Assembly: GCA_910586485.1 (NCBI GenBank)
Contig: CAJUIA010000007.1
Location: forward strand, 1-64,000
DNA length: 64,000 bases
Direction of reading: 5' to 3'
DNA from: an uncultured Acetatifactor sp.
GTDB lineage: Bacteria > Bacillota > Clostridia > Lachnospirales > Lachnospiraceae
A program made the translations under genes and the position numbers. The notes below the pieces were generated by a model, which saw nothing but the letters and a program-made list of their open reading frames with translations, made no database searches and had not been told where the DNA came from. Positions 8,571 to 16,480 of the stretch are shown here, one piece after another (position 1 is the stretch's first letter; every line of letters begins with the position of its first letter).

Positions 8571-8600
8571 TTTACGGTTCCTTGCGATATATGATATGAT
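8571..8600 (+). promoter_or_regulatory. Probable promoter of metH-ilvB-ilvN
   Basis: TTTACG (8571-8576) and TATGAT (8595-8600) are separated by 18 bases. The leader to the ATG is only about 28 bases, so there is no room for a SAM riboswitch or T-box here. Confidence 0.5.
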
Positions 8601-8635
8601 AGGGCGGACGCCCGACATGAAACGGAGAAAACTTT

Positions 8636-11203
8636 ATGACACGGAATGAATTTTTAGAGTTATCAAAAAATTATATATACTTAGACGGAGCCACCGGCTC
8701 GAATCTGGTAAAGGCAGGAATGCCCTCCGGCGTTTGTCCGGAGCAGTGGATTCTGGAGCATCGGGAGATCATGCTGGCGCTTCAGAGGGAATATGTGCTT
8801 GCAGGGTCCGATATTATCTATGCGCCTACCTTTACGGCCAATCGTATAAAGCTTTCGGAATATGGGCTGGAAAGCCGGCTGGAGACCATGAACAGGGAGC
8901 TTGTGTCTATCTCCAGGGAAGCGGCAGGAGCGGCTGGGGGGCGCAGAGTCTACGTGGCGGGAGACCTGACCATGACGGGAGAACAGCTTGCCCCCATGGG
9001 AAGTCTGGAACTGGAGGAATTGATTCAAATTTATAAGGAGCAAATCCTTGCTTTGGTGAAAGCAGGTGTGGACTTGCTGGTGGTAGAAACCATGATGAGC
9101 CTGGCTGAGGCCAGGGCCGCTCTAATTGCTGCCAAAGAGGTCTGCGGGCTGCCGGTAATGGTGACGATGACCTTTGAGCCGGGGGGACGGACTTTGTACG
9201 GAACGGATGCAAGGACTGCCGCCGTGGTACTGGAAAGCCTTGGGGCCTGCGCGGTGGGTGTAAACTGCTCCACGGGACCGGCCGCCATGCGGCAGATTGT
9301 GACCGATATGGCCGCCGTCACCAGGGAGATTCCCGTGATTGCCAAACCAAATGCCGGACTTCCCTTTCTGGACGAGCAGGGACATACCTGCTATGAGATG
9401 GGGAAGGAGCAGTTTGCAGAGGAGATGAGAGAACTGACGGCTGCCGGCGCAACGGTGCTGGGGGGCTGCTGCGGAACGACGCCGGATTTTATCAGAAATC
9501 TTGTAAAGATGTTTGGCAGCAAACCGGATTTCAAGGCAGCGCGGAGAAAGCCGGGAATGCGCTTTTTAACCTCGGAAAGAAAAACCCTCGAATTTGGACT
9601 GGACGGGAATTTCATGATCGTGGGAGAGCGGATCAATCCCACTGGAAAGAAGCTTTTGCAGGCCGAGCTGCGGGAAGGCGTGATGGACAGGGTACTGCAG
9701 TTTGCCGAAGAGCAGGAAAAGGACGGGGCGTGCATTCTTGATGTCAACATGGGCATGAGCGGGATCGACGAAAAGACCATGATGCTGCGGGCCATAGACG
9801 AGGTTTCCGGCGTCACCGGTCTGCCCTTGTCCTTAGATTCCAGTCATGTGGAGGTATTGGAGGCGGCGCTTCGCCGTTATCCGGGAAGAGCGCTGGTCAA
9901 CTCCGTTTCTTTGGAAACTTTAAAATTTGAAAAGCTGCTTCCGATCGTAAAAAAATACGGAGCCATGTTTATTTTACTGCCCTTGTCAGATCAGGGACTG
10001 CCGGAAAATCTGGAACAAAAAATTCAGATTATAGACAAAATTCTGGAGCGGGCCTATCAACTGGGAATGGAAAAGGAGGATGTGGTGGTGGACGGCCTGG
10101 TGGCTACGGTGGGCGCCAACAGAAGAGCGGCCCTGGAAACGCTGGAAACCATCCGCTGCTGCAGGGAGAAGGGGCTGGCTACGATCTGTGGGCTGTCTAA
10201 TATTTCCTTTGGAATGCCGGAGCGAAGCTATGTAAATGCAGCCTTCCTTACCCTTGCCGTTAGAGAGGGGCTGACCATGGCCATCGCCAATCCCTCCCAG
10301 GAGCTTCTGGTCAGCTGCGCGCTGGCCGCGGACCTGCTGCTGGCCAAGGAAGAAGCGGATATTCGGTATATCGAATACACCGGTACGCTTGCAGAGAAAA
10401 AGCGGGTAAGAGAAGAACAGCAGCGGAAGCAGGCGCTTGTTCAGGCTGCCGGACCGGAGGGAATGCAGGAAGAAAAATCCGCCGCAGGCGCAAGCGGAAC
10501 ACAGGACGGCGTATTGCAGCAGGAAAGAACAGTGCCGGAGGAAAGCGAGAACAGGCAAAAACTCCGTAATGCCGTTATGAAAGGAAATAAGAACGGCATC
10601 GCTGCCATAACCAATGAGGCGCTGAGGGCAGGAGAGGAACCGCAGGCATTGCTGAATCAGGTCTTGCTGCCTGCCATTAATGAAGTGGGCGAGCTGTTTG
10701 ACAGAGGGAAATATTTTCTGCCCCAGCTGATCGGCAGCGCGGAAGCCATGAAAAATGCCATTGAGGTCTTAGAGCCCCTGCTCTTAACGGAAAACGGACC
10801 GGAAGCCGACAAGCCGGTGGTGGTGATTGCTACGGTGGAAGGGGATATTCATGACATTGGTAAAAATCTCGTAGCGCTGATGCTGAAAAATCATGGTTTT
10901 CAGGTGATCGACTTAGGGAAGGACGTCCCTGCGGAAAAGATCGTTGAGGCCGCCAGGGAGCATCAGGCCAGCATTATTGCTTTGTCCGCCCTGATGACTA
11001 CCACCATGCAGCGTATGAGGGAAGTAATTGCTTATGCAAGGGAACAAAAAGTAACCGCAAAGATCATGATCGGCGGGGCAGTTATTACACAGGAATATGC
11101 CGATGAAATAGGCGCCGACGGATACTCAAGAGACGCAGCAGAGGCGGTAAGGCTGGCAAAACGGCTGATTGGGTTCACACAGGAAGGAGGAACAAAAATA
11201 TGA
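8636..11203 (+). CDS. metH: Cobalamin-dependent methionine synthase, short form without reactivation domain
   Basis: An 855-residue protein in three MetH modules. Residues 1-290 are the homocysteine methyltransferase barrel with zinc cysteines in GVNCSTGP (near 210) and GGCCGTTP (near 277). Residues 310-580 are the pterin-binding barrel (GERINPTGKK, DVNMGMSGIDE). Residues 650-855 are the cobalamin-binding module, with the cobalt-ligand motif DIHDIG (His 739). A Gln/Glu/Ala-rich linker of about 50 residues precedes the last module. The C-terminal AdoMet-binding reactivation domain of the 1,200-residue E. coli enzyme is absent, as in many Clostridia, so reactivation must come from another protein. 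It transfers methyl from methyltetrahydrofolate to homocysteine. The stop overlaps the ilvB start (ATGA). Confidence 0.93.
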   Translation: MTRNEFLELSKNYIYLDGATGSNLVKAGMPSGVCPEQWILEHREIMLALQREYVLAGSDIIYAPTFTANRIKLSEYGLESRLETMNRELVSISREAAGAAGGRRVYVAGDLTMTGEQLAPMGSLELEELIQIYKEQILALVKAGVDLLVVETMMSLAEARAALIAAKEVCGLPVMVTMTFEPGGRTLYGTDARTAAVVLESLGACAVGVNCSTGPAAMRQIVTDMAAVTREIPVIAKPNAGLPFLDEQGHTCYEMGKEQFAEEMRELTAAGATVLGGCCGTTPDFIRNLVKMFGSKPDFKAARRKPGMRFLTSERKTLEFGLDGNFMIVGERINPTGKKLLQAELREGVMDRVLQFAEEQEKDGACILDVNMGMSGIDEKTMMLRAIDEVSGVTGLPLSLDSSHVEVLEAALRRYPGRALVNSVSLETLKFEKLLPIVKKYGAMFILLPLSDQGLPENLEQKIQIIDKILERAYQLGMEKEDVVVDGLVATVGANRRAALETLETIRCCREKGLATICGLSNISFGMPERSYVNAAFLTLAVREGLTMAIANPSQELLVSCALAADLLLAKEEADIRYIEYTGTLAEKKRVREEQQRKQALVQAAGPEGMQEEKSAAGASGTQDGVLQQERTVPEESENRQKLRNAVMKGNKNGIAAITNEALRAGEEPQALLNQVLLPAINEVGELFDRGKYFLPQLIGSAEAMKNAIEVLEPLLLTENGPEADKPVVVIATVEGDIHDIGKNLVALMLKNHGFQVIDLGKDVPAEKIVEAAREHQASIIALSALMTTTMQRMREVIAYAREQKVTAKIMIGGAVITQEYADEIGADGYSRDAAEAVRLAKRLIGFTQEGGTKI

Positions 11204-12816
11204 CGGGTGCAGACGCTATCATAAAATGTCTTGAAGCTGAGGGAGTAACTACCGTATTCGGTTATCCGGGGGTTGCAATCTGTCCTTTTTATAATAGTAT
11301 ATTGGAATCGGATATTCGTACTGTTTTGATCCGCACGGAGCAAAATGCGGCTCATGCGGCCAGCGGTGTGGCAAGGATGACAAACCGGCCGGGCGTCTGT
11401 GCCGTGACCTCCGGCCCCGGCGCCACCAATGTGATCACCGGAATTGCCACGGCCTTTGCGGACAGCATTCCCCTGATCTGCATTACGGGACAGGTAAACA
11501 GCGAGCTTTTGGGCAGCGATGTATTTCAGGAAGCGGATATTACAGGGGCCGTGGAATCCTTTGTGAAATACAGTTATCTGGTAAAGGATCCCAATGAGAT
11601 CCCCCGCATTTTTAAAGAGGCGTTTCACATTGCCAATACCGGAAGAAAAGGGCCGGTGCTGATTGATGTTCCCATTGACATCCAGAACGGGTCCGTAAAC
11701 AAGTTTAAGTATCCGGAGGAAGTGTCGCTGCGCACTTACAAGCCTACCGTCAAGGGACACGCGGTACAGATCAAAAAGGTGATCAGAGAGCTGGAAAAGG
11801 CAAAGCGCCCGATCATCTGCGCAGGCGGCGGCGTCCTGCTAAGCCAGGCGGAGGAAGAGCTTAGAGCATTTGCAGAAAAGCATCAGGTTCCGGTAGTCTC
11901 CACCATGATGGGAATCGGCGTTATGCCCACGGATCATCCCCTTTATTTTGGAATGGTAGGCAACAACGGAAAGCCTTTTGCGAACCGGGCCATGAATGAA
12001 TCGGACCTGCTGATTATGGTGGGAGCCCGTGTGGCGGACCGTGCCGTAAGCCAGCCGGATTTGATTACCAGAGATAAGGTGCTGGTGCATATTGACGTGG
12101 ATCCTGCGGAAATCGGTAAAAATGCAGGTCCGACCATTCCCCTGGTGGGAGATGCCAGACATATTTTCAGCGATTTCGCAAAAGAAGAATTTGTCTGCTC
12201 CTGCAACGAATGGTTAAGTACGCTGGATACCTACCGCAGGGATATGATGCCAAAACGCAGTCCCAATCCCGATTTTGTGGATCCGGCCGCCTTTATCGCC
12301 AGGCTTTCTGAAAGGATGGAAGAGAATGGCGTCTATGTGGCGGACGTGGGACAGAATCAAATCTGGTCCTGCGGGTATGCAAAGATAAAAAAAGGAAAAT
12401 TTCTTACCTCCGGCGGCATGGGGACCATGGGCTATTCCATTCCGGCGGCGATGGGGGCAAAGCTTGCCGCACCGGAAAGGCAGGTTGTTGCGGTCTGCGG
12501 AGACGGCTCCTTTCAAATGTCCATGATGGAGCTTGCCACTATGCGTCAGCATGATATTCCGGTAAAAATCGTGGTCCTGAAAAACAATTACTTAGGGATG
12601 GTGCGGGAGTACCAGCATTATACCTACAAGGATCATTATTCCGTGGTTGATCTCTCAGGAAGTCCTGATTTGGAAAAGCTTGCCGCGGCCTATGACCTGC
12701 CTTTCCTGCGTCTGGAAAATATGGAGCGCTGTGACGAGGTGATCGACGAATTCTTAAAGGACGACCGTTCTGTCCTGCTGGAGTGTCTGATCGACCCTAT
12801 GGATTTGGTGAAATGA
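11200..12816 (+). CDS. ilvB: Acetolactate synthase, large (catalytic) subunit
   Basis: A 538-residue thiamine diphosphate enzyme. The catalytic Glu 47 lies in IRTEQNAAHAASG, the central domain follows, and the C-terminal Mg-TPP motif is CGDGS...KNN at about residues 430-461. It condenses two pyruvates to 2-acetolactate (valine, leucine) or pyruvate with 2-oxobutyrate (isoleucine). The start overlaps the metH stop by four bases, implying translational coupling, and AGGAGG lies eleven bases upstream. A small-subunit gene follows after 13 bases. The protein is slightly shorter than the usual 560-590 residues. The biosynthetic rather than catabolic type is inferred from the following regulatory subunits. 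Confidence 0.93.
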   Translation: MTGADAIIKCLEAEGVTTVFGYPGVAICPFYNSILESDIRTVLIRTEQNAAHAASGVARMTNRPGVCAVTSGPGATNVITGIATAFADSIPLICITGQVNSELLGSDVFQEADITGAVESFVKYSYLVKDPNEIPRIFKEAFHIANTGRKGPVLIDVPIDIQNGSVNKFKYPEEVSLRTYKPTVKGHAVQIKKVIRELEKAKRPIICAGGGVLLSQAEEELRAFAEKHQVPVVSTMMGIGVMPTDHPLYFGMVGNNGKPFANRAMNESDLLIMVGARVADRAVSQPDLITRDKVLVHIDVDPAEIGKNAGPTIPLVGDARHIFSDFAKEEFVCSCNEWLSTLDTYRRDMMPKRSPNPDFVDPAAFIARLSERMEENGVYVADVGQNQIWSCGYAKIKKGKFLTSGGMGTMGYSIPAAMGAKLAAPERQVVAVCGDGSFQMSMMELATMRQHDIPVKIVVLKNNYLGMVREYQHYTYKDHYSVVDLSGSPDLEKLAAAYDLPFLRLENMERCDEVIDEFLKDDRSVLLECLIDPMDLVK

Positions 12817-12829
12817 ACAGGAGGTGCCC

Positions 12830-13327
12830 ATGAAAATGAAGACTAGAATTTATTCCGTGCTGGTGGAAAACCGTTCCGGCGTGCTGTGCAAGGTGGCCGG
12901 GCTTTTTTCCAGACGCTGCTTTAATATAGACAGCCTTGCGGTAGGCGAGACGGACGATTCCGCGGTGTCCTGTATGACTATCGTCAGCAGCGGCGATGAG
13001 CGGACCATCGAGCAGATTGAAAAGCAGCTGAATAAAAAGCTGGACGTCATTAAGGTCAAGACCTTTTCCGAACAGCAGTGTATCACCAGGGAGCTGATGC
13101 TGGTCAAGGTAAAATACAATAAGAATAACCGCCGGGAAATCCTGGAGATTTGCGAAAGCATGAATTCTGTGGAGATCGTTGACATGTCAAAGCATTTTAT
13201 GATGCTGCAAATCTGTGACGCCCCGGAACGGGTAAGGTCCCTGATTACGCTGCTGGAGACTATCAGCATCGTAGAGGTGGCGCGCACGGGGACCCTGGCT
13301 TTGTCAAAGTGCGGGGAAAACGAGTAG
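12830..13327 (+). CDS. ilvN: Acetolactate synthase small (regulatory) subunit, copy 1
   Basis: A 165-residue protein with an N-terminal ACT domain (SVLVENRSGVL...GLFSRRCFNIDSLAVGET) and a C-terminal ALS small-subunit domain. This subunit activates IlvB and confers valine feedback control. The start at 12830 is an ATG seven bases after AGGAGG; a GTG six bases earlier lies inside the ribosome binding site and is rejected. A second, distinct copy follows at 13.7 kb. The stop codon's last base is also the first base of an 8-bp direct repeat flanking the MITE-like element. Confidence 0.9.
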   Translation: MKMKTRIYSVLVENRSGVLCKVAGLFSRRCFNIDSLAVGETDDSAVSCMTIVSSGDERTIEQIEKQLNKKLDVIKVKTFSEQQCITRELMLVKVKYNKNNRREILEICESMNSVEIVDMSKHFMMLQICDAPERVRSLITLLETISIVEVARTGTLALSKCGENE

Positions 13328-13334
13328 GGTAAGC

Positions 13335-13540
13335 GTGTTCGTTCGGACTTCCAACAACCTGACGGAGACAGTCGGCCATCATTCTCATGCGGACACGCTT
13401 GCGCTTGAGGCTCGACGTAACGGGTGCATAGGCAAGCACAGTACGCTTGCCAAGCACCGACATCTCGCACAATCCTCATGAGAACAACGGCCGGCTGTCA
13501 CCTGTTTCCCGATTATGGGATGTTTGTTCCGAACGAATAC
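13335..13540. mobile_element. MITE-like inverted-repeat element with flanking direct repeat
   Basis: A 206-bp stretch between the two small-subunit genes is self-complementary over its whole length. GTGTTCGTTCGGAC at the left end matches the right end with one mismatch and one inserted base. Positions 13367-13393 pair with 13473-13499 over 27 bases with about six mismatches, several of them G-U compatible. The centre is a hairpin with perfect 7-bp arms GGCAAGC/GCTTGCC. The direct repeat GGGTAAGC flanks it at 13327-13334 and 13541-13548, as expected for an 8-bp target duplication. It contains no plausible gene. A MITE is the best reading; a structured RNA is the alternative. Confidence 0.6.
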
Positions 13541-13569
13541 GGGTAAGCTTCGCTATAGTGCTTTGGCAG

Positions 13570-13598
13570 TTGACATCCCCGCCGGATATTGTTATATT
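13570..13598 (+). promoter_or_regulatory. Promoter of the second small-subunit gene
   Basis: A consensus TTGACA (13570-13575) and TATATT (13593-13598) have a 17-base spacer, followed by an AT-rich leader of about 90 bases. Confidence 0.75.
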
Positions 13599-13693
13599 AG
13601 GACATAAATAAAAGGAACCGAGAGAAAAAGTAAGATATATAAATTTAAGTCATATAAATATAAGTTATTTTAAGAAAAAGAGGTGTGATTTTT

Positions 13694-14197
13694 ATGCAGA
13701 AAAAAGTATTTCAGCTACTGGTTGACAATACCTCCGGCGTGTTGAGCCGTATATCCGGCCTGTTTTCCAGGCGGGGCTACAATATTGAAAGTATCACGGC
13801 GGGCGTGACGGCGGATCCCAGATTTACCAGAATTACCATTGTTGCCTCTGGAGATGACGAAATTCTGGAGCAAATCGAAAAGCAGGTGGAAAAGCTGGTG
13901 GATGTCAGAGATATTCATGAGCTGAAGCCGGAGGAAAGCGTTTACCGGGAACTGGTTTTGATCAAGGTACACGCTTCCAAGGAACAGCGGCAGGACGTAA
14001 TTGCGGTAGTGGATTCCTTCAGGGCAAAGATTATTGACTTTGCGCCGGAAAGTCTGGTGATCGAGCTGACGGGCAATCAGCAGAAGGTAGAGGCATTTAT
14101 CCGCCTGATGGAGGAATATGGAATTTTAGAGCTTGCCAGGACCGGAATTGCCGGCCTTGGAAGAGGGACGGACCATATTATTTATTTAGATGAATAA
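13694..14197 (+). CDS. ilvH: Acetolactate synthase small (regulatory) subunit, copy 2
   Basis: A 167-residue protein with the same build as the first copy: an ACT domain (LLVDNTSGVLSRISGLFSRR) and an ALS small-subunit C-terminal domain ending GILELARTGIAGL. By eye it is roughly 40% identical to copy 1, so it is a paralogue and not a recent duplicate. The start at 13694 is the ATG after AGAGGTG; a GTG nine bases earlier overlaps that site. It has its own strong promoter and lies just before ilvC. It is closer to the canonical IlvH/IlvN sequence than copy 1. The symbol is assigned only to distinguish the two. Confidence 0.88.
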   Translation: MQKKVFQLLVDNTSGVLSRISGLFSRRGYNIESITAGVTADPRFTRITIVASGDDEILEQIEKQVEKLVDVRDIHELKPEESVYRELVLIKVHASKEQRQDVIAVVDSFRAKIIDFAPESLVIELTGNQQKVEAFIRLMEEYGILELARTGIAGLGRGTDHIIYLDE

Positions 14198-14250
14198 TTA
14201 TTTATTTGGATGAATAAGATCATTGACATTCGGTCCAAACAAGTATAAAA

Positions 14251-14277
14251 TTGACACTCGAACAACAGGTATATACT
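14251..14277 (+). promoter_or_regulatory. Possible ilvC promoter
   Basis: TTGACA (14251-14256) and TATACT (14272-14277) are only 15 bases apart. Another TTGACA at 14223-14228 is followed by TATAAA after 15 bases. Two near-consensus but short-spaced promoters in one leader may indicate an activator-dependent or alternative start; this is uncertain. Confidence 0.35.
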
Positions 14278-14324
14278 TTTAGCAGACAAAACATATATTT
14301 AAAACCGAAACGGAGGAAAAGAAA

Positions 14325-15344
14325 ATGGCTAAGATTTTTTATCAGGAGGATTGTAATCTGTCGCTGCTGGAGGGCAAGACCATTGCCATCATCGGCTACG
14401 GCAGTCAGGGACATGCACATGCGCTGAATCTGAAGGATTCCGGCTGTCATGTGATCATCGGTCTTTATGAGGGCTCCAAATCCTGGGACAAGGCGGTAAA
14501 GCAGGGCTTTGAGGTCTTCACTGCGGCAGAGGCGGCAAAGAAGGCTGACATCATCATGATCCTCATTAACGACGAGAAGCAGGCTGATCTTTATAAGAAT
14601 GACATTGCGCCCAATCTGGAAGCAGGCAATATGCTGATGTTTGCTCATGGCTTCAATATTCATTTTGGCTGTATCGTACCTCCCGCAGACGTGGATGTGA
14701 CCATGATCGCGCCCAAGGGCCCCGGCCATACCGTTAGAAGCGAATATCAGGAGGGCAAGGGCGTTCCCTGCCTGATCGCAGTGGAGCAGGATGCCACCGG
14801 AAAGGCACAGGACCTGGCATTGGCATATGCTTTGGGAATCGGCGGCGCAAGGGCAGGCGTGCTGGAGACTACCTTCCGCACCGAGACGGAGACGGATCTG
14901 TTCGGCGAGCAGGCGGTTCTGTGCGGCGGTGTGTGTGCGTTAATGCAGGCAGGCTTTGAGACCCTGGTGGAAGCAGGATACGACGAGAGGAACGCTTACT
15001 TTGAGTGTATCCATGAGATGAAGCTGATCGTTGACCTCATCTATCAGAGCGGTTTTGCCGGCATGAGATATTCCATCTCCAATACGGCTGAATACGGCGA
15101 TTATATTACCGGTCCCAAGCTGGTTACCGAAGAGACCAAGAAGACTATGAAGAAGATCTTAAGCGACATTCAGGATGGAAGCTTTGCCAAGGAATTCCTG
15201 CTGGATATGTCCCCTGCCGGAAAGCAGGTTCACTTTAAGGCTATGAGAAAGCTGGCTTCCGAGCATCCTTCGGAGAAGGTTGGCGAGGAAATCAGAAAGC
15301 TTTACAGCTGGAATAACGAAGAGGACAAGCTGATCAATAACTGA
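14325..15344 (+). CDS. ilvC: Ketol-acid reductoisomerase (class I)
   Basis: A 339-residue class I enzyme with an N-terminal Rossmann domain (IIGYGSQGHAHALN, residues 22-35) and a knotted C-terminal domain. Active-site residues are visible in APKGPGHTVR, TETETDLFGEQ and YSISNTAEYGD. It rearranges and reduces 2-acetolactate to dihydroxyisovalerate, the step after acetolactate synthase. The cofactor loop reads GLYEGSKSW (46-54) where NADPH enzymes commonly have Arg, so cofactor choice may differ. GGAGG precedes the ATG. A long palindrome and a strong terminator follow. Confidence 0.95.
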   Translation: MAKIFYQEDCNLSLLEGKTIAIIGYGSQGHAHALNLKDSGCHVIIGLYEGSKSWDKAVKQGFEVFTAAEAAKKADIIMILINDEKQADLYKNDIAPNLEAGNMLMFAHGFNIHFGCIVPPADVDVTMIAPKGPGHTVRSEYQEGKGVPCLIAVEQDATGKAQDLALAYALGIGGARAGVLETTFRTETETDLFGEQAVLCGGVCALMQAGFETLVEAGYDERNAYFECIHEMKLIVDLIYQSGFAGMRYSISNTAEYGDYITGPKLVTEETKKTMKKILSDIQDGSFAKEFLLDMSPAGKQVHFKAMRKLASEHPSEKVGEEIRKLYSWNNEEDKLINN

Positions 15345-15345
15345 C

Positions 15346-15382
15346 GTGTACTCTTCGAGTACACTGGACTCGAAGAGTACAC
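15346..15382. repeat. Perfect 15-bp inverted repeat after ilvC
   Basis: GTGTACTCTTCGAGT (15346-15360) pairs perfectly with 15368-15382 around a seven-base loop. Each arm is also nearly palindromic, so the DNA can fold in two ways. It lacks a T-run, and a separate terminator follows 26 bases later. Confidence 0.75.
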
Positions 15383-15407
15383 TGTACTGCATATACAGAA
15401 TATAGAC

Positions 15408-15442
15408 CGCAGGCCGGATAATTTCTCCGGTCTGCGTTTTTT
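15408..15442 (+). terminator. Rho-independent terminator of the ilv cluster
   Basis: An 11-bp stem, CGCAGGCCGGA with TCCGGTCTGCG (one G-U pair), has a seven-base loop and is followed by six T. Confidence 0.9.
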
Positions 15443-15524
15443 GTGTCACAGTTAAAAAAATCCTGTTCCCCGTTTTCGGCGGTGAAATGGCAACGGCAAA
15501 AATCCAGACGGACTTAGATCGAGA

Positions 15525-15553
15525 TTGCTTTTCATAATTGAGCATGGTATAAT
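15525..15553 (+). promoter_or_regulatory. Promoter of the 15.6-kb lipoprotein gene
   Basis: TTGCTT (15525-15530) and a consensus TATAAT (15548-15553) are separated by 17 bases. Confidence 0.7.
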
Positions 15554-15610
15554 TTTTCCCGGTGCAAACCGCTAAATCAGCGCTTATAGGTATGAAGGGA
15601 GTAACAATAG

Positions 15611-16222
15611 ATGAAAAAAATAAATAAATTATTTCAAAAAGAATTTTCGTTAAAATTTCCCCTGTCTGCCGTTGACCGGAAAACTATCGTTTTGCTGATT
15701 GGCTTTATACTGTTATTAACCTGTGCCGTAACAGGATGCGGAAGCGACAGCCCACAACCGTCAACACTTCCTGCCCCAGAACCAATCTCAACGGAAACCC
15801 CTGCACAGGCTGAAACTGCCGCTCCATCTCCAGATGTATCCTCTTCTTCGCCCTCCTATTTGGGCACATGGCAGATAACTTCATCAACTTTTGGTGCCTA
15901 CAGCGCCATGTCAGAGGAAGATTGCTCTGCACTGGTGGGAACCCGTTTTGAATATTTTAATGATTATGCTATATATGATGACCAGCACCGTCTGGATTCC
16001 CCCCAATATATCGAAAGCATTCAGACCGCAGATGATTTTTCATCCATCTATCAAGGGACCAGTCTGGAAACGCTGGGAATTTCCAAAGATTCTATTCAGG
16101 TAGTGTCTATAGAAAATGCAAGCGGCATGGGTGATACTTTTTATATAAAGGACGAAAACACTTTGATTATTCCATGGGATGGTGTATTTTTTGAAGTGCA
16201 AAGAATCAGCTCCGACAACTGA
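15611..16222 (+). CDS. Lipoprotein of unknown function
   Basis: A 203-residue protein with a long basic N-terminus, a hydrophobic segment at about residues 25-40, and a lipobox (AVTGC) with Cys near residue 43. Next comes a Ser/Pro/Thr/Glu-rich spacer of about 40 residues, typical of surface lipoproteins. The remaining 120 residues form a globular part starting YLGTWQITSS, resembling small lipocalin-like beta domains in Firmicutes lipoproteins, though I cannot name a family. It has its own promoter and stands alone between two terminators. Confidence 0.75.
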   Translation: MKKINKLFQKEFSLKFPLSAVDRKTIVLLIGFILLLTCAVTGCGSDSPQPSTLPAPEPISTETPAQAETAAPSPDVSSSSPSYLGTWQITSSTFGAYSAMSEEDCSALVGTRFEYFNDYAIYDDQHRLDSPQYIESIQTADDFSSIYQGTSLETLGISKDSIQVVSIENASGMGDTFYIKDENTLIIPWDGVFFEVQRISSDN

Positions 16223-16277
16223 TTCCGCTGTGCATGGTTTCCTCCCAAAAGGCTGGCAAATAAAATTTCCAAATAGA

Positions 16278-16309
16278 GCGGCGGTGACAGGTGTTGACTA
16301 TCCCGCCGC
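16278..16309 (+). terminator. GC-rich hairpin after the lipoprotein gene
   Basis: GCGGCGG (16278-16284) and CCGCCGC (16303-16309) form a perfect 7-bp stem. No T-run follows, so this may be a weak terminator or only a structured 3' end. I see nothing else clear in 16223-16480. Confidence 0.4.
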
Positions 16310-16480
16310 CCTGTCTGTTACCGTTCCATATTCTGCTTTCTATGGGGCTGTTGTTCCCGCTGTTTCTGCCGCAAGATACCTGTTTTCTTAATTTCTCTTT
16401 AGAATTTCTTTTTAATTTTCTGCCAGATTGATTTAAGTTTCGGCGCTATAGTTAGTCCCACAAAGGAGAATACTAATGCT

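Noticed and set aside
8487..8635. A SAM riboswitch or T-box in front of metH
   Set aside because: The leader between the promoter and the start is too short, and no conserved riboswitch motif is seen.
12850..13479. A 209-codon open frame on the minus strand over ilvN and the inverted-repeat element
   Set aside because: It mirrors the ilvN coding frame, has biased composition, and lacks a ribosome binding site; its extension runs into the self-complementary element.
13335..13540. 6S RNA, RNase P RNA or tmRNA in the structured block between the small-subunit genes
   Set aside because: None of the conserved sequence motifs of these RNAs is present, and the flanking 8-bp direct repeats favour an inserted element.
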